Shown here: positions 1 through 5,874 of the stretch, piece by piece
Numbering within the stretch: the first letter of the stretch is position 1
Layout of the letters: each line of letters opens with the position of its first letter
From: CAZSRL01 sp964609615
GTDB lineage: Bacteria > Bacillota_I > Bacilli_A > RF39 > UBA660
Direction: 5' to 3'
Assembly (NCBI GenBank): GCA_964609615.1
Contig: CAZSRL010000030.1
Span: 1 to 9,881, forward strand
DNA length: 9,881 nucleotides
Translations under genes and position numbers: made by a program
Notes under the pieces: model-generated
Told to the model about the DNA's origin: nothing
The model's database searches: none
What the model saw: only the letters and a program-made list of their open reading frames with translations

Positions 1-54
1 AAGGAGGTTTTGGAACAGCTCCATGACCGCAGCAACAAGGAGGATACGAAATGA
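1..54 (+). CDS. 3' end of an upstream lysis-region gene (holin candidate), partial
   Basis: Frame 1 is open from the first base and reads KEVLEQLHDRSNKEDTK before a TGA at 52-54. Only the last 17 residues are present: a charged, hydrophilic tail. The stop overlaps the endolysin ATG in an ATGA arrangement (51-54), and the endolysin's ribosome site AAGGAGG (37-43) lies inside this gene, so the two are probably translationally coupled. A short gene with a charged tail just before an endolysin is often a holin in Firmicute phages. That is inference from position; no membrane segment is visible in the fragment. Confidence 0.5.
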   Translation, partial: KEVLEQLHDRSNKEDTK

Positions 55-437
55 ATCTGCACATGCTCATTTTAACAGAGAATGCCTGCTTTAAGGCAGG
101 AAAGACCATCACACCGAAAGGTATCATGGTGCACTCCACCGGAGCGAACAATCCGAATCTGAAACGCTACGTGGGTCCGGATGATGGACTGCTCGGAAAA
201 AACCAGTACAACAACCACTGGAATCAGGATAAACCGGGCGGCCGTCAGGTCTGTGTTCATGCCTTCATCGGCAAGCTGGCTGATGAAGGCATTGCTACCT
301 ACCAGACCCTACCGTGGACTATGCGAGGTTGGCATGGCGGCTCTGGTTCAAAAGGCTCGGTCAACGATACTCATATCAGCTTTGAAATTTGTGAAGATGG
401 GCTGTCTAAAACTTACGAAAAGGTACGTATAATATAG
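51..437 (+). pseudogene. N-acetylmuramoyl-L-alanine amidase (endolysin), 5' part, interrupted by the insertion
   Basis: The N-terminal half of a zinc-dependent Amidase_2/PGRP-type endolysin, which cuts the bond between N-acetylmuramic acid and the stem peptide of peptidoglycan. The start is ATG at 51 with AAGGAGG 7 nt upstream. The first zinc-ligand motif is visible as MVHSTG (His28), and HISFEICEDGL lies at the break. Genuine sequence ends at codon 118 (Leu, 402-404). Eleven foreign codons follow (SKTYEKVRII and the stop at 435-437), supplied by the inserted element. The second half of the zinc site and the SPOR domain lie at 9269-9646, so this piece alone should be inactive. Joined at 404/9269 the frame is continuous and gives 243 aa, a usual length for phage amidases with a SPOR tail. 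I am confident of the family and the split; host-phage identity is unknown. Confidence 0.88.
385..430. other. attL, left attachment junction (crossover TG at 403-404)
   Basis: Host side: endolysin codons ending GAAGATGGGCTG. Element side: TCTAAAACTTACGAAAAGG. The proposed core is TG at 403-404. The element ends joined together (attP) would read AGTCTTTTA-TG-TCTAAAACT, an imperfect dyad (AGT-TTTTA against TAAAACT), as expected for a serine-recombinase site. A non-palindromic TG core would also set orientation. Seen: junctions and dyad. Inferred: exact crossover. Confidence 0.7.
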
Positions 438-453
438 GTAGACTTACGAAAAG
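411..453. repeat. 12-bp direct repeat at the left end of the element
   Basis: ACTTACGAAAAG occurs perfectly at 411-422 and 442-453, 31 bp apart (about three helical turns), immediately inside attL. A weaker relative, ACTTACAAAAA, is at 9080-9090 near the other end. The position and helical phasing suggest binding sites for the recombinase or a directionality factor; this is inference. Confidence 0.6.
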
Positions 454-536
454 TATACCGGCGTCCCCTGAAAAAAACATGTCGATTTTTCACCTTCGGG
501 TTTCCGCTCGCCGCAAGTTTGACGGGAATGAATTCT

Positions 537-565
537 TTCTCATCTGCTTGCGGTTTTCCTATAAT
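537..565 (+). promoter_or_regulatory. Candidate sigma-A promoter in the left arm
   Basis: A perfect -10 TATAAT (560-565) lies 17 bp after TTCTCA (537-542), which matches the -35 consensus at four of six bases. It points right, toward the converging tetR gene, with no plus-strand gene after it. It could make a short RNA that ends near 700-790, or it may be a relic. AT-rich DNA makes chance matches possible. Confidence 0.35.
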
Positions 566-699
566 ACACTGTAATTTTGTCGTCTTAGACTTTATATTAA
601 ATCGGTTTCCCGATGTTAATTTCAACTCTTAATTTGCCTACCAGACAAAAGTGGTTTGCTTCATTGTTTTGCACCACCATTGCTTTGATGATGTCATTT

Positions 700-724
700 T
701 ACCATATCTCGACCCTCTATGGTA
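700..724. repeat. Small hairpin TACCATA/TATGGTA
   Basis: A perfect 7-bp inverted repeat (700-706 and 718-724) with an 11-nt loop. It has no T-run on either side, so it is more likely a protein site or a chance dyad than a terminator. Confidence 0.35.
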
Positions 725-751
725 GTGCAGATTAAATCAGAGGTTCCTAAG

Positions 752-790
752 AAAAACGGACAGGAACCAACCGCTATTGTTCCTGTCCGT
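752..790 (-). terminator. Rho-independent terminator of the TetR gene
   Basis: The perfect 12-bp inverted repeat ACGGACAGGAAC (756-767) and GTTCCTGTCCGT (779-790) has an 11-nt loop. Read on the minus strand the stem is followed by a T-run (the A-run at 752-756). The stem overlaps the tetR stop codon (774-776). A textbook intrinsic terminator. Confidence 0.85.
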
Positions 791-1367
791 TCTCTGTTTC
801 GTTCCCAGCCGGATCCATAAGCAGGTATTTCGCCAGCTTGGCTGGGATGCAATCAGTCCAAAAGGTAAACAATCCGTCGAATTCAAGACGCTTGAACTTC
901 TGATATCGCAGCTCCAGTACGCGTGAGATACCGCACATAAAAAAATGCAGAGTTTCCAGCAGCGTTTCGTCGAACTCGCCTGGGTAGTCATTCCACCGGA
1001 GAAGGCGGATCAGATCCTCCACACCCTTGTCCTCAATCTCTGAACAGAGATCGTTCTGACCGTGATAATCAAGCGCATTTCCAAAGGCCCGGAGATTGGT
1101 GCTGTCCTGCGCATATTTCGCGCACTGGGCGAAGAAGCCATAGAGAGAGTTTTTTCTCCCTCCCTCAAACCAAAATGGCTCTACTGTTGTTCTATAGATA
1201 TAGGATAACAGTTCGTTTTTATCCCGAAAATAGTTATAGAAGGTGCGGCTGCTGAGTCCCGCGTTTTCCACAATATCTCCTACAGAGATATCCTGAATGC
1301 TTTTTTTGTCTAGCAGTTCCTGCAGGGAGAGGGCAAAGCGATCTTTCGTTCTGGGGATGGCTGGCAT
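774..1367 (-). CDS. TetR/AcrR-family transcriptional regulator
   Basis: A 197-aa one-component DNA-binding protein, the usual length for TetR repressors. The N-terminal helix-turn-helix is clear: ISVGDIVENAGLSSRTFYNYF (residues 27-47) followed by RDKNELL, matching the family pattern of a recognition helix then Y-x-F-x-x-K. The C-terminal part (about 60-190) is the variable ligand and dimer domain, so the ligand cannot be read. I choose the ATG at 1367 because GGAG (1380-1377) lies 9 nt upstream; the ATG at 1376 directly abuts that site. A promoter with TTGTTT (1421-1416) and TAAAAT (1399-1394) spaced by 16 bp precedes it. The gene is divergent from the dehydrogenase/ene-reductase operon, the classic layout of a local TetR repressor whose inducer is a substrate or product of the neighbouring enzymes. 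It has its own terminator. Family assignment is firm; the target is inferred. Confidence 0.9.
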   Translation of the reverse strand: MPAIPRTKDRFALSLQELLDKKSIQDISVGDIVENAGLSSRTFYNYFRDKNELLSYIYRTTVEPFWFEGGRKNSLYGFFAQCAKYAQDSTNLRAFGNALDYHGQNDLCSEIEDKGVEDLIRLLRWNDYPGEFDETLLETLHFFMCGISRVLELRYQKFKRLEFDGLFTFWTDCIPAKLAKYLLMDPAGNETENGQEQ

Positions 1368-1393
1368 ACGCAACATCTCCTTTTCTTTTGTCT

Positions 1394-1421
1394 ATTTTAC
1401 CAGATTCGCTTGAAAAAACAA
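1394..1421 (-). promoter_or_regulatory. Promoter of the TetR gene
   Basis: On the minus strand, TTGTTT (1421-1416) and TAAAAT (1399-1394) are separated by 16 bp, about 10 bp before the GGAG site of tetR. A tandem TTCGAA repeat sits directly upstream, placed to affect polymerase binding. Confidence 0.55.
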
Positions 1422-1438
1422 CTTCGAAACTTCGAAAG
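1421..1438. repeat. Tandem TTCGAA dyad beside the tetR promoter
   Basis: The sequence ACTTCGAA occurs twice in tandem (1421-1428 and 1429-1436), so TTCGAA-AC-TTCGAA is both a direct repeat and a near-palindrome. It touches the -35 of the tetR promoter. It is a candidate operator for autoregulation; unproven. Confidence 0.45.
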
Positions 1439-1493
1439 AAGAACGCTGGCCATTCACATTTTTGCACTTTCGTGAAGAAATGCAAGCTTTCCT

Positions 1494-1519
1494 GATATTC
1501 TGCAAAAGTGCAGGATATC
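1494..1519. promoter_or_regulatory. 26-bp inverted repeat, leading operator candidate
   Basis: GATAT-t-CTGCA-AAAG-TGCAG-g-ATATC: arms of 11 positions with a single mismatch (1499 against 1514) around a 4-bp centre. It lies in the middle of the divergent gap, without a T-run after it, so a protein site is more likely than a terminator. Size and placement suit a TetR operator. Its CAAAAGTG core recurs at 1570-1577 upstream of the operon. Confidence 0.55.
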
Positions 1520-1575
1520 TGGCTTTTCTAAATGTACATGCCGGCCTGATTGTTATATTCTAAACACGGCAAAAG

Positions 1576-1593
1576 TGTGAGTCATGACGCACA
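1576..1593. promoter_or_regulatory. 18-bp dyad between the operon promoter region and its first gene
   Basis: TGTG-A-GTCATGAC-G-CACA: an 8-bp perfect palindrome plus 4-bp arms, with one mismatched pair. It lies downstream of a possible -10 (TATATT, 1554-1559; its -35 is poor) and before the ribosome site at 1621, where a bound repressor would block transcription. It is a second operator candidate for the operon. The weak -35 may mean an activator or an alternative start is used. Confidence 0.45.
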
Positions 1594-1620
1594 AAAAGCA
1601 ATCCGTATCAATCATCCGAC

Positions 1621-1637
1621 AGGAGGTTATGGAATTG
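1621..1637 (+). promoter_or_regulatory. Ribosome site that selects a TTG start for the first dehydrogenase
   Basis: AGGAGG (1621-1626) is only 2 nt before the in-frame ATG at 1629 but 8 nt before TTG at 1635. The next gene has GGGAGG exactly 8 nt before its ATG, and its protein starts M-N-T-Y where TTG would give M-D-T-Y. Both spacing and paralog alignment favour TTG. Confidence 0.65.
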
Positions 1638-2489
1638 GACACTTACAAAAGCAACTACATTCAGAAAAACTATGTGGACGGCAAGGTCATCATCGTAACC
1701 GGAGCTTCCAGCGGCTTTGGCATGCTTACGGCCAAACGCGCCGCTGAGTGGGGTGGCAAGGTCGTTTTGGCCGCCCGCAACGAGGACAAGCTCAAAGAAG
1801 CTGTTAGCGCGATACGAGAAGCGGGCGGAGAGGCCAGCTATGTGGTAACCGACGTCGCCAAGCGCGAGGATGTGTTCAACATGGCAAAGTTCGCTGTGGA
1901 CACATACAGCCGTATCGACGTGTTGGTCAACAACGCGGGGACCATGCCTCTGGCGTTCTTCAGCGATCATGAGCAGGCGCTGGACAAATGGGAACAGTGC
2001 CTGGACATCAGTCTCAAGGGTACGCTCTTCGGCATCTGCGCCGTATACGATCAGATGATCAAGCAGGGCAGCGGTCATGTGATCAACATTTCCTCCATCT
2101 ACGCGAACTTCCCGCTGGCTGGCGCCGGTGTGTATCAGGTGGCCAAGATGGGAGTGCAGTATCTGGCGGATTCCCTGCGTAGCGAATGTCAGGGGAAGAT
2201 CAAGGTCACAACGGTGAAGCCCACCGGTTTCATGCGTACCAATCTCTCCGGCTCCGTCATCAACCAGATGGCCATCATGCCGGCTATGACCATGCCCACC
2301 GAGGCCATGGTGAAGTGGATCGAGGAGCAGCCATTGCGTCCGGACTTTCACGACATCAACAGCATGTCTTATAACGATCCTGACCCGCAGATTCTGGCGG
2401 ACAACATCCTCTATGCTATCAACCAGCCTCTGGGCGTGGATGTGGGCGACATTACGGTCCGCTGCAGCAACGACATGTTCATCATTTGA
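1635..2489 (+). CDS. Short-chain dehydrogenase/reductase (SDR), first of a tandem pair
   Basis: A 284-aa classical SDR, cytoplasmic, NAD(P)H-dependent ketone/alcohol oxidoreductase. It has a Rossmann fold with TGASSGFG (residues 22-29), AAR after the second strand (46-48, which favours NADP(H)), NNAG (99-102), catalytic Ser154 in NISSI, and Tyr167-x-x-x-Lys171. The helix-4 position that normally holds the catalytic Asn (DVNxxG in most SDRs) reads DISLKG, so Ser126 replaces it. Starting at TTG 1635 is preferred over ATG 1629 (too close to AGGAGG) and ATG 1584 (no ribosome site). The second SDR follows after 16 bp and matches it over more than half of its residues by eye, so the pair arose by duplication. 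It is the first gene of the operon under the divergent TetR. Substrate unknown; with an ene-reductase next door, a steroid, bile acid or polyphenol ketone is plausible. Confidence 0.9.
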   Translation: MDTYKSNYIQKNYVDGKVIIVTGASSGFGMLTAKRAAEWGGKVVLAARNEDKLKEAVSAIREAGGEASYVVTDVAKREDVFNMAKFAVDTYSRIDVLVNNAGTMPLAFFSDHEQALDKWEQCLDISLKGTLFGICAVYDQMIKQGSGHVINISSIYANFPLAGAGVYQVAKMGVQYLADSLRSECQGKIKVTTVKPTGFMRTNLSGSVINQMAIMPAMTMPTEAMVKWIEEQPLRPDFHDINSMSYNDPDPQILADNILYAINQPLGVDVGDITVRCSNDMFII

Positions 2490-2505
2490 CCGGGAGGTGC
2501 AGAGA

Positions 2506-3336
2506 ATGAATACCTATCGTACAGAAAACTATATCCAGGGGAAGGTCATCGTCATTACCGGGGCCTCCAGCGGCTTTGGCAAGGAGACCGCCAAGAAGGC
2601 GGCTGAGTTGGGCGGCAAGGTGGTTCTGGCGGCCCGCCGTGACAATTTGCTCAAGGAGATCGTGCAGGATATTCGTGAAGCAGGCGGCGAAGCTTCTTAC
2701 ATCAAAACCGACGTTCGCGTCAAAGAGCAGGTCGAAGCTATGATCCGGTTTGCCGTCGATACTTACGGCGCGGTGGACGTGCTGGTGAATGACGCCGGAA
2801 CCATGCCGCTGGCCTGGTTCCATGAGCATGAACAGGCCATGGAAGCCTGGGAACAGTCGATTGCCACAGCCATCAACGGTACGCTCTACGGGATTTCCGC
2901 AGTTTATGACCAGATGATCAAACAGGGCCACGGCCATGTTGTCAACATCTCCTCCATCTTCGGAAATACGGCGACTGAGGGCTGCGGCGTCTATAACGTC
3001 ACCAAGGCAGCCGTCCGCATACTTGGCGACTCCCTGCGTATTGAGTCCCGCGGCAAGATCAAGGTGACCAACATCAAGCCGCCTTCCGTTGCGGCCACCG
3101 GTCTGGTTGCCACCGAAGTGGACTACAACGCCGGTCTTGCCGGCGTGTACAGCAAGATCATCAACGCCTTCACGCAGCTTGGCACGCCTGGCTTGGATGA
3201 CCCCGAGAGCATGAAGTGCTTTGACTTTGGCCCGTCTATCATGGCGGACAACATCATCTATGCCATCAACCAGCCCTGGGGTGTGGATATCAGCGAACTG
3301 ACCATCCGCGCCACCAACGAGACTATGTTTGTCTGA
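2506..3336 (+). CDS. Short-chain dehydrogenase/reductase (SDR), second of a tandem pair
   Basis: A 276-aa paralog of the preceding enzyme; ATG at 2506 with GGGAGG 8 nt upstream. Motifs: TGASSGFG (18-25), AARR (42-45), NDAG (95-98, a variant of NNAG), Ser150 in NISSI, and Tyr163-x-x-x-Lys167. The helix-4 Asn is also absent: the segment reads TAINGT, with Ala at the Asn position. The two copies agree best in the cofactor half and in the conserved C-terminal ADNI-YAINQP-GVD segment; they differ most between about residues 188 and 235, the substrate-loop region, which suggests different substrates, stereochemistry or direction. A frame open from 2413 extends into the first gene but is an upstream extension without support. 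The operon continues 12 bp later into the ene-reductase. Reaction type is firm; substrate is not readable. Confidence 0.9.
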   Translation: MNTYRTENYIQGKVIVITGASSGFGKETAKKAAELGGKVVLAARRDNLLKEIVQDIREAGGEASYIKTDVRVKEQVEAMIRFAVDTYGAVDVLVNDAGTMPLAWFHEHEQAMEAWEQSIATAINGTLYGISAVYDQMIKQGHGHVVNISSIFGNTATEGCGVYNVTKAAVRILGDSLRIESRGKIKVTNIKPPSVAATGLVATEVDYNAGLAGVYSKIINAFTQLGTPGLDDPESMKCFDFGPSIMADNIIYAINQPWGVDISELTIRATNETMFV

Positions 3337-3348
3337 GGAGGTTAAACC

Positions 3349-5286
3349 ATGAGCCATACGTTTCTTGAGCCCATTCAAATTGGCAATGTGACCGTAAAAA
3401 ACAGAGTGATGTTCCTGGCGATGGCCAAGACGATCTCCAATTTTGACGACAGCGTTTCCCAGCGCGATATTGACTATATCGAATCCATTGCCGCAGGCGG
3501 TGTGGGCATTGTGATCCCCGGCGCCATGATTGTAGATCCGACCTGGCCCTCGGTTCTGCCGCTGCAGCCCGGCCTGTATGACGACCGGTTTATTCCCCGG
3601 CTGCGCCTGTTGGTAAAAGCTGCCCATAAGCATGACGCCAAGATACTCTTCCAGCTTTGGCATCCCGGTGCCACCAACTATTCCGGTGTCCAGCCTAAGA
3701 CCGTGGATGAACTGACCGTAGAGGAAATCAAGGAGATTGAGGCCAAATTCGTCGCTGCCGCAAAACGCGCCATGGCTGCCGGGGCAGACGGCGTGGAATT
3801 TCAGACTTGTCACGGCTACCTTGCCTGTCAGTTCATTTCCCCACTCTTTAACCACCGCACGGACGAGTACGGCTGGGAGAAGCTGGAGGATCGCACCCGC
3901 TTCGCCGTGGAGACTCTCACAGAAATTCGCCGGGTCATCGGCCCTAACAAGATCCTCTCCGTCAAGATGCAGGGCTTTGACTACCCCAAGGGCGAAGGCC
4001 CCAACGGACAGGACGGCATCACACCCGAGCAGGCTGCTCAGGTCGCTCCCTATCTGGAGAAGGCGGGGGCCGATGTGATTTCCGTCTCCGCAGGCGGCAC
4101 CATCTATCACCAGGATGATATCATGTCCGGCGACGTGCATCGCGCCGAGGGCTGGAAAGTCCCGGCTGCGGAACTTGTGAAAAAAGCCGTTTCCATCCCT
4201 GTGGCAGCCACCGGCAGCATCCGCCATCCCGATTTTGTTGACCAGATTATCGATGAGGGTAAAGTGGATATGGTGGGCATGGGCCGCGGTATCCTGGCCG
4301 AGCGAGAATGGGTGAAAAAGTGCGCCGAGGGCCGCGAGGACGAGCTGCGCTACTGCATCTCTTGCATGAACTGCTTTAATGTGGGCCTGTTTCAGTATGA
4401 GCAGACTAATTGCTCCGTTAATCCGTTTGCGCTGCGGGAAGGCTCCAAGCGTCCCTTTGATGACGTGGGCGATGGACGTGTCGTTGCCATCATTGGCGCC
4501 GGGCCAGCCGGTATGGAAGCTGCCGTTACGCTTAAGCAGCGTGGCTTTACCCCTGTCGTTTTTGACAAGGGCACTGAACTGGGAGGCAATCTGCATATTG
4601 CCAAGAAACCTCCCTTTAAGGGCAAGTTCGAGTGGGCTGTGGATTACTATAAATCCATGTTTCGCAAGCTTGGAATTGAGACCCGACTGGGCAAAGAGGT
4701 TTCCGCGGAGGAAGTGCTTTCCCTCAGACCCTATTCCATTCTCGTCGCTACCGGCAGCAATCCCATGAATCCTCCGATTCCCGGCCTGGATCAAGTGCCT
4801 GTCTATCAATCCCATGATGTTCTGGTACAGGATATCCGGTTTGAAGGCAAAAAGATTGTAGTTCTGGGCGGCGGCATTACCGGTCTGGAGACCGCGCTCT
4901 TCATCAATCGGCAGGGCGGAAACGAGGTTTCCGTCGTGGATATGCTCCCCGAGTGGCCGGTAGCCATGACAGATCTACGTTATCAGCAAGAGGCGTTGCT
5001 CGAGGTGCGCCACTGCAATGACCAGGGCGTCAAGCTCTTCTATGACAATAAAGTCGTAAAATATGCAGATGGTAAGATCATCGCCGAGAGCACCAAGGAC
5101 GGCCATATTACCGAGCTTCCCGCAGATGTGGTCATCATGTCTCTGGGAGTGCGCTCTAATGATGCGCTGTATCAGGAGCTTTTGACAAAGCATCCCAGCG
5201 TGTGGAAGGCCGGCGATGCACTCGCCATCGGCAAGATCAACAAGGCTGTTCTCCACGGCAGCAAGTTCGGCTATGCACTGACCTGA
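3349..5286 (+). CDS. Old-yellow-enzyme/2,4-dienoyl-CoA reductase-type NAD(P)H:flavin ene-reductase (FMN, 4Fe-4S, FAD)
   Basis: A 645-aa flavoprotein of the FadH/trimethylamine dehydrogenase/BaiCD type that normally reduces an activated C=C bond. Residues 1-330 form an FMN TIM barrel: the early GNVTVKNR motif, QLWHPG (102-107), HGYLACQFISPLFNHRTDEYG from His155 with Tyr157 at the FadH active-site Tyr position, and GMGRG phosphate binding (310-314). The cluster cysteines are 336, 339, 342 and 355; the 2-2-12 spacing resembles trimethylamine dehydrogenase rather than FadH (2-3-11). A dinucleotide fold follows with GAGPAG (383-388) for FAD, and a second with GGGITGLE (507-514) for NAD(P)H. AGGAGG lies 7 nt before the ATG, overlapping the stop of the previous gene, so the three genes form one operon. 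Relatives act on bile acids (BaiCD/BaiH), steroids, daidzein (DZNR) and fatty dienoyl-CoA. Substrate here is open; electrons probably flow NAD(P)H-FAD-FeS-FMN. Confidence 0.93.
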   Translation: MSHTFLEPIQIGNVTVKNRVMFLAMAKTISNFDDSVSQRDIDYIESIAAGGVGIVIPGAMIVDPTWPSVLPLQPGLYDDRFIPRLRLLVKAAHKHDAKILFQLWHPGATNYSGVQPKTVDELTVEEIKEIEAKFVAAAKRAMAAGADGVEFQTCHGYLACQFISPLFNHRTDEYGWEKLEDRTRFAVETLTEIRRVIGPNKILSVKMQGFDYPKGEGPNGQDGITPEQAAQVAPYLEKAGADVISVSAGGTIYHQDDIMSGDVHRAEGWKVPAAELVKKAVSIPVAATGSIRHPDFVDQIIDEGKVDMVGMGRGILAEREWVKKCAEGREDELRYCISCMNCFNVGLFQYEQTNCSVNPFALREGSKRPFDDVGDGRVVAIIGAGPAGMEAAVTLKQRGFTPVVFDKGTELGGNLHIAKKPPFKGKFEWAVDYYKSMFRKLGIETRLGKEVSAEEVLSLRPYSILVATGSNPMNPPIPGLDQVPVYQSHDVLVQDIRFEGKKIVVLGGGITGLETALFINRQGGNEVSVVDMLPEWPVAMTDLRYQQEALLEVRHCNDQGVKLFYDNKVVKYADGKIIAESTKDGHITELPADVVIMSLGVRSNDALYQELLTKHPSVWKAGDALAIGKINKAVLHGSKFGYALT

Positions 5287-5328
5287 TGCAACAAGCGAGA
5301 AAAACAATTACCACTTAGCAGAAAGAAA

Positions 5329-5355
5329 GGCGTTGGTACATCTTGTGCCAACGCC
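5329..5355 (+). terminator. Hairpin after the redox operon
   Basis: GGCGTTGGTACA (5329-5340) pairs with TGTGCCAACGCC (5344-5355): 12 bp with one G-U pair and a 3-nt loop, 42 bp after the ene-reductase stop. The following CTCTCCAATTT is only moderately T-rich; on the minus strand it is followed by a CTTTCTTTC tract. Probably the operon terminator, perhaps bidirectional. Confidence 0.6.
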
Positions 5356-5393
5356 TCTCCAATTTGGGGCAGATACATGTTACAACCAACTAA

Positions 5394-5429
5394 AATTATC
5401 CCTTCAAGAATAATCTTGAAGGGATAATT
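5394..5429. terminator. Perfect 16-bp hairpin, probable bidirectional terminator
   Basis: AATTATCCCTTCAAGA (5394-5409) and its exact complement (5414-5429) enclose an ATAA loop. The stem has a GC core and AT-rich ends, with pyrimidine-rich CTCTCCTAT after it. It lies between the rightward operon and the leftward recombinase genes, as a transcription barrier would. Confidence 0.6.
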
Positions 5430-5528
5430 CTCTCCTATAAATTCAATCTAGGACTTTTTATGTATTTTCACCCTTGACAACATTGCTCTTCCAGAATATG
5501 CATTCCGTTACCTCCCATAGATAGCAAA

Positions 5529-5562
5529 CGCCCCGGCGCGAGAGGTCTCCCAACCCGGGGCG
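5529..5562 (+). terminator. GC-rich hairpin followed by a T-rich stretch
   Basis: CGCCCCGG (5529-5536) and CCGGGGCG (5555-5562) form an 8-bp GC stem with an 18-nt loop containing GAGA-GG-TCTC, which can pair further. CTGCTGTATTTTGTT follows on the plus strand. It has the look of an intrinsic terminator, but no plus-strand gene lies directly before it, so it is probably a remnant or a barrier. Confidence 0.45.
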
Positions 5563-5824
5563 CTGCTGTATTTTGTTCTCGTTGTGTGTATCATGGTTTT
5601 CATCTCCACACACAACAAGCCACAGAATCAGAGGTAAGTCAAGAGAAAAAAGCAGAGCTGACTTTCCGGCGGAAACCGTTGGTTCGTTCATCTGTTTCAT
5701 AAGGACGGTCTGCAATACGGCGCACAGCTAATTATGGATATTTCCACCGGGAAAATAGACGAATAAAAACGCCACTATCGTTTAGGGCTGCACGCTTGGA
5801 CCCTTTGACCGATATCACATAATG

Positions 5825-5867
5825 AAAAAGTGCCCTCGACAGCCGGTTTATCCCCCGGCTGCCGAGG
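5825..5867 (-). terminator. Rho-independent terminator of the recombinase genes
   Basis: A 13-bp stem with one A-C mismatch (CCTCGACAGCCGG, 5834-5846, against CCGGCTGCCGAGG, 5855-5867) and an 8-nt loop. Read on the minus strand it is followed by GGCACTTTTTC (A-run at 5825-5829). It begins 8 nt after the recombinase stop. Confidence 0.85.
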
Positions 5868-5874
5868 CCGTCTT

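Larger units (their letters stand above)
438..751. other. Non-coding left arm of the element
   Basis: This stretch of over 300 bp has no convincing gene. It holds one copy of the 12-bp repeat (442-453), a good sigma-A-like promoter reading right (537-565), a short hairpin (700-724), and a 14-mer TTGTCGTCTTAGAC (577-590) that matches 12 of 14 bases near the right end of the element (9236-9249). The only open frame of any size (minus, 413-625) has a TTG start, no clear ribosome site and no recognisable motif, so I do not call it. Confidence 0.5.
5356..5824. other. Gene-free gap between the redox operon and the recombinase genes
   Basis: This gap holds the perfect hairpin at 5394-5429 and a GC-rich hairpin at 5529-5562. 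Open frames are short and unconvincing: an 85-codon minus frame (5458-5715) without a ribosome site, and a 34-codon plus frame ending at 5766 that could be a decayed gene end. The accumulation of terminators suggests a seam where cargo was joined to the recombinase arm. I see no RNA gene. Confidence 0.5.

Noticed and set aside
413..625. 70-codon minus frame across attL and the left arm
   Set aside because: It starts at TTG without a clear ribosome site, has no recognisable motif, and ends within the att region.
1608..2351. 247-codon open frame on the minus strand
   Set aside because: Antisense of the first dehydrogenase, with His/Asp-rich composition and no motif; the plus-strand SDR motifs are decisive.
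2482..4815. 777-codon open frame on the minus strand
   Set aside because: It is the antisense shadow of the second dehydrogenase and the ene-reductase in GC-rich codons. It is rich in His, Gly and Asn repeats, matches no family pattern, and has no ribosome site.
5458..5715. 85-codon minus frame in the gap
   Set aside because: No ribosome site, passes through a GC-rich hairpin, and the protein has no known pattern.
5662..5766. 34-codon plus frame ending YGAQLIMDISTGKIDE
   Set aside because: The end reads like real protein and may be a decayed gene tail, but it has no start or ribosome site and I cannot assign it.
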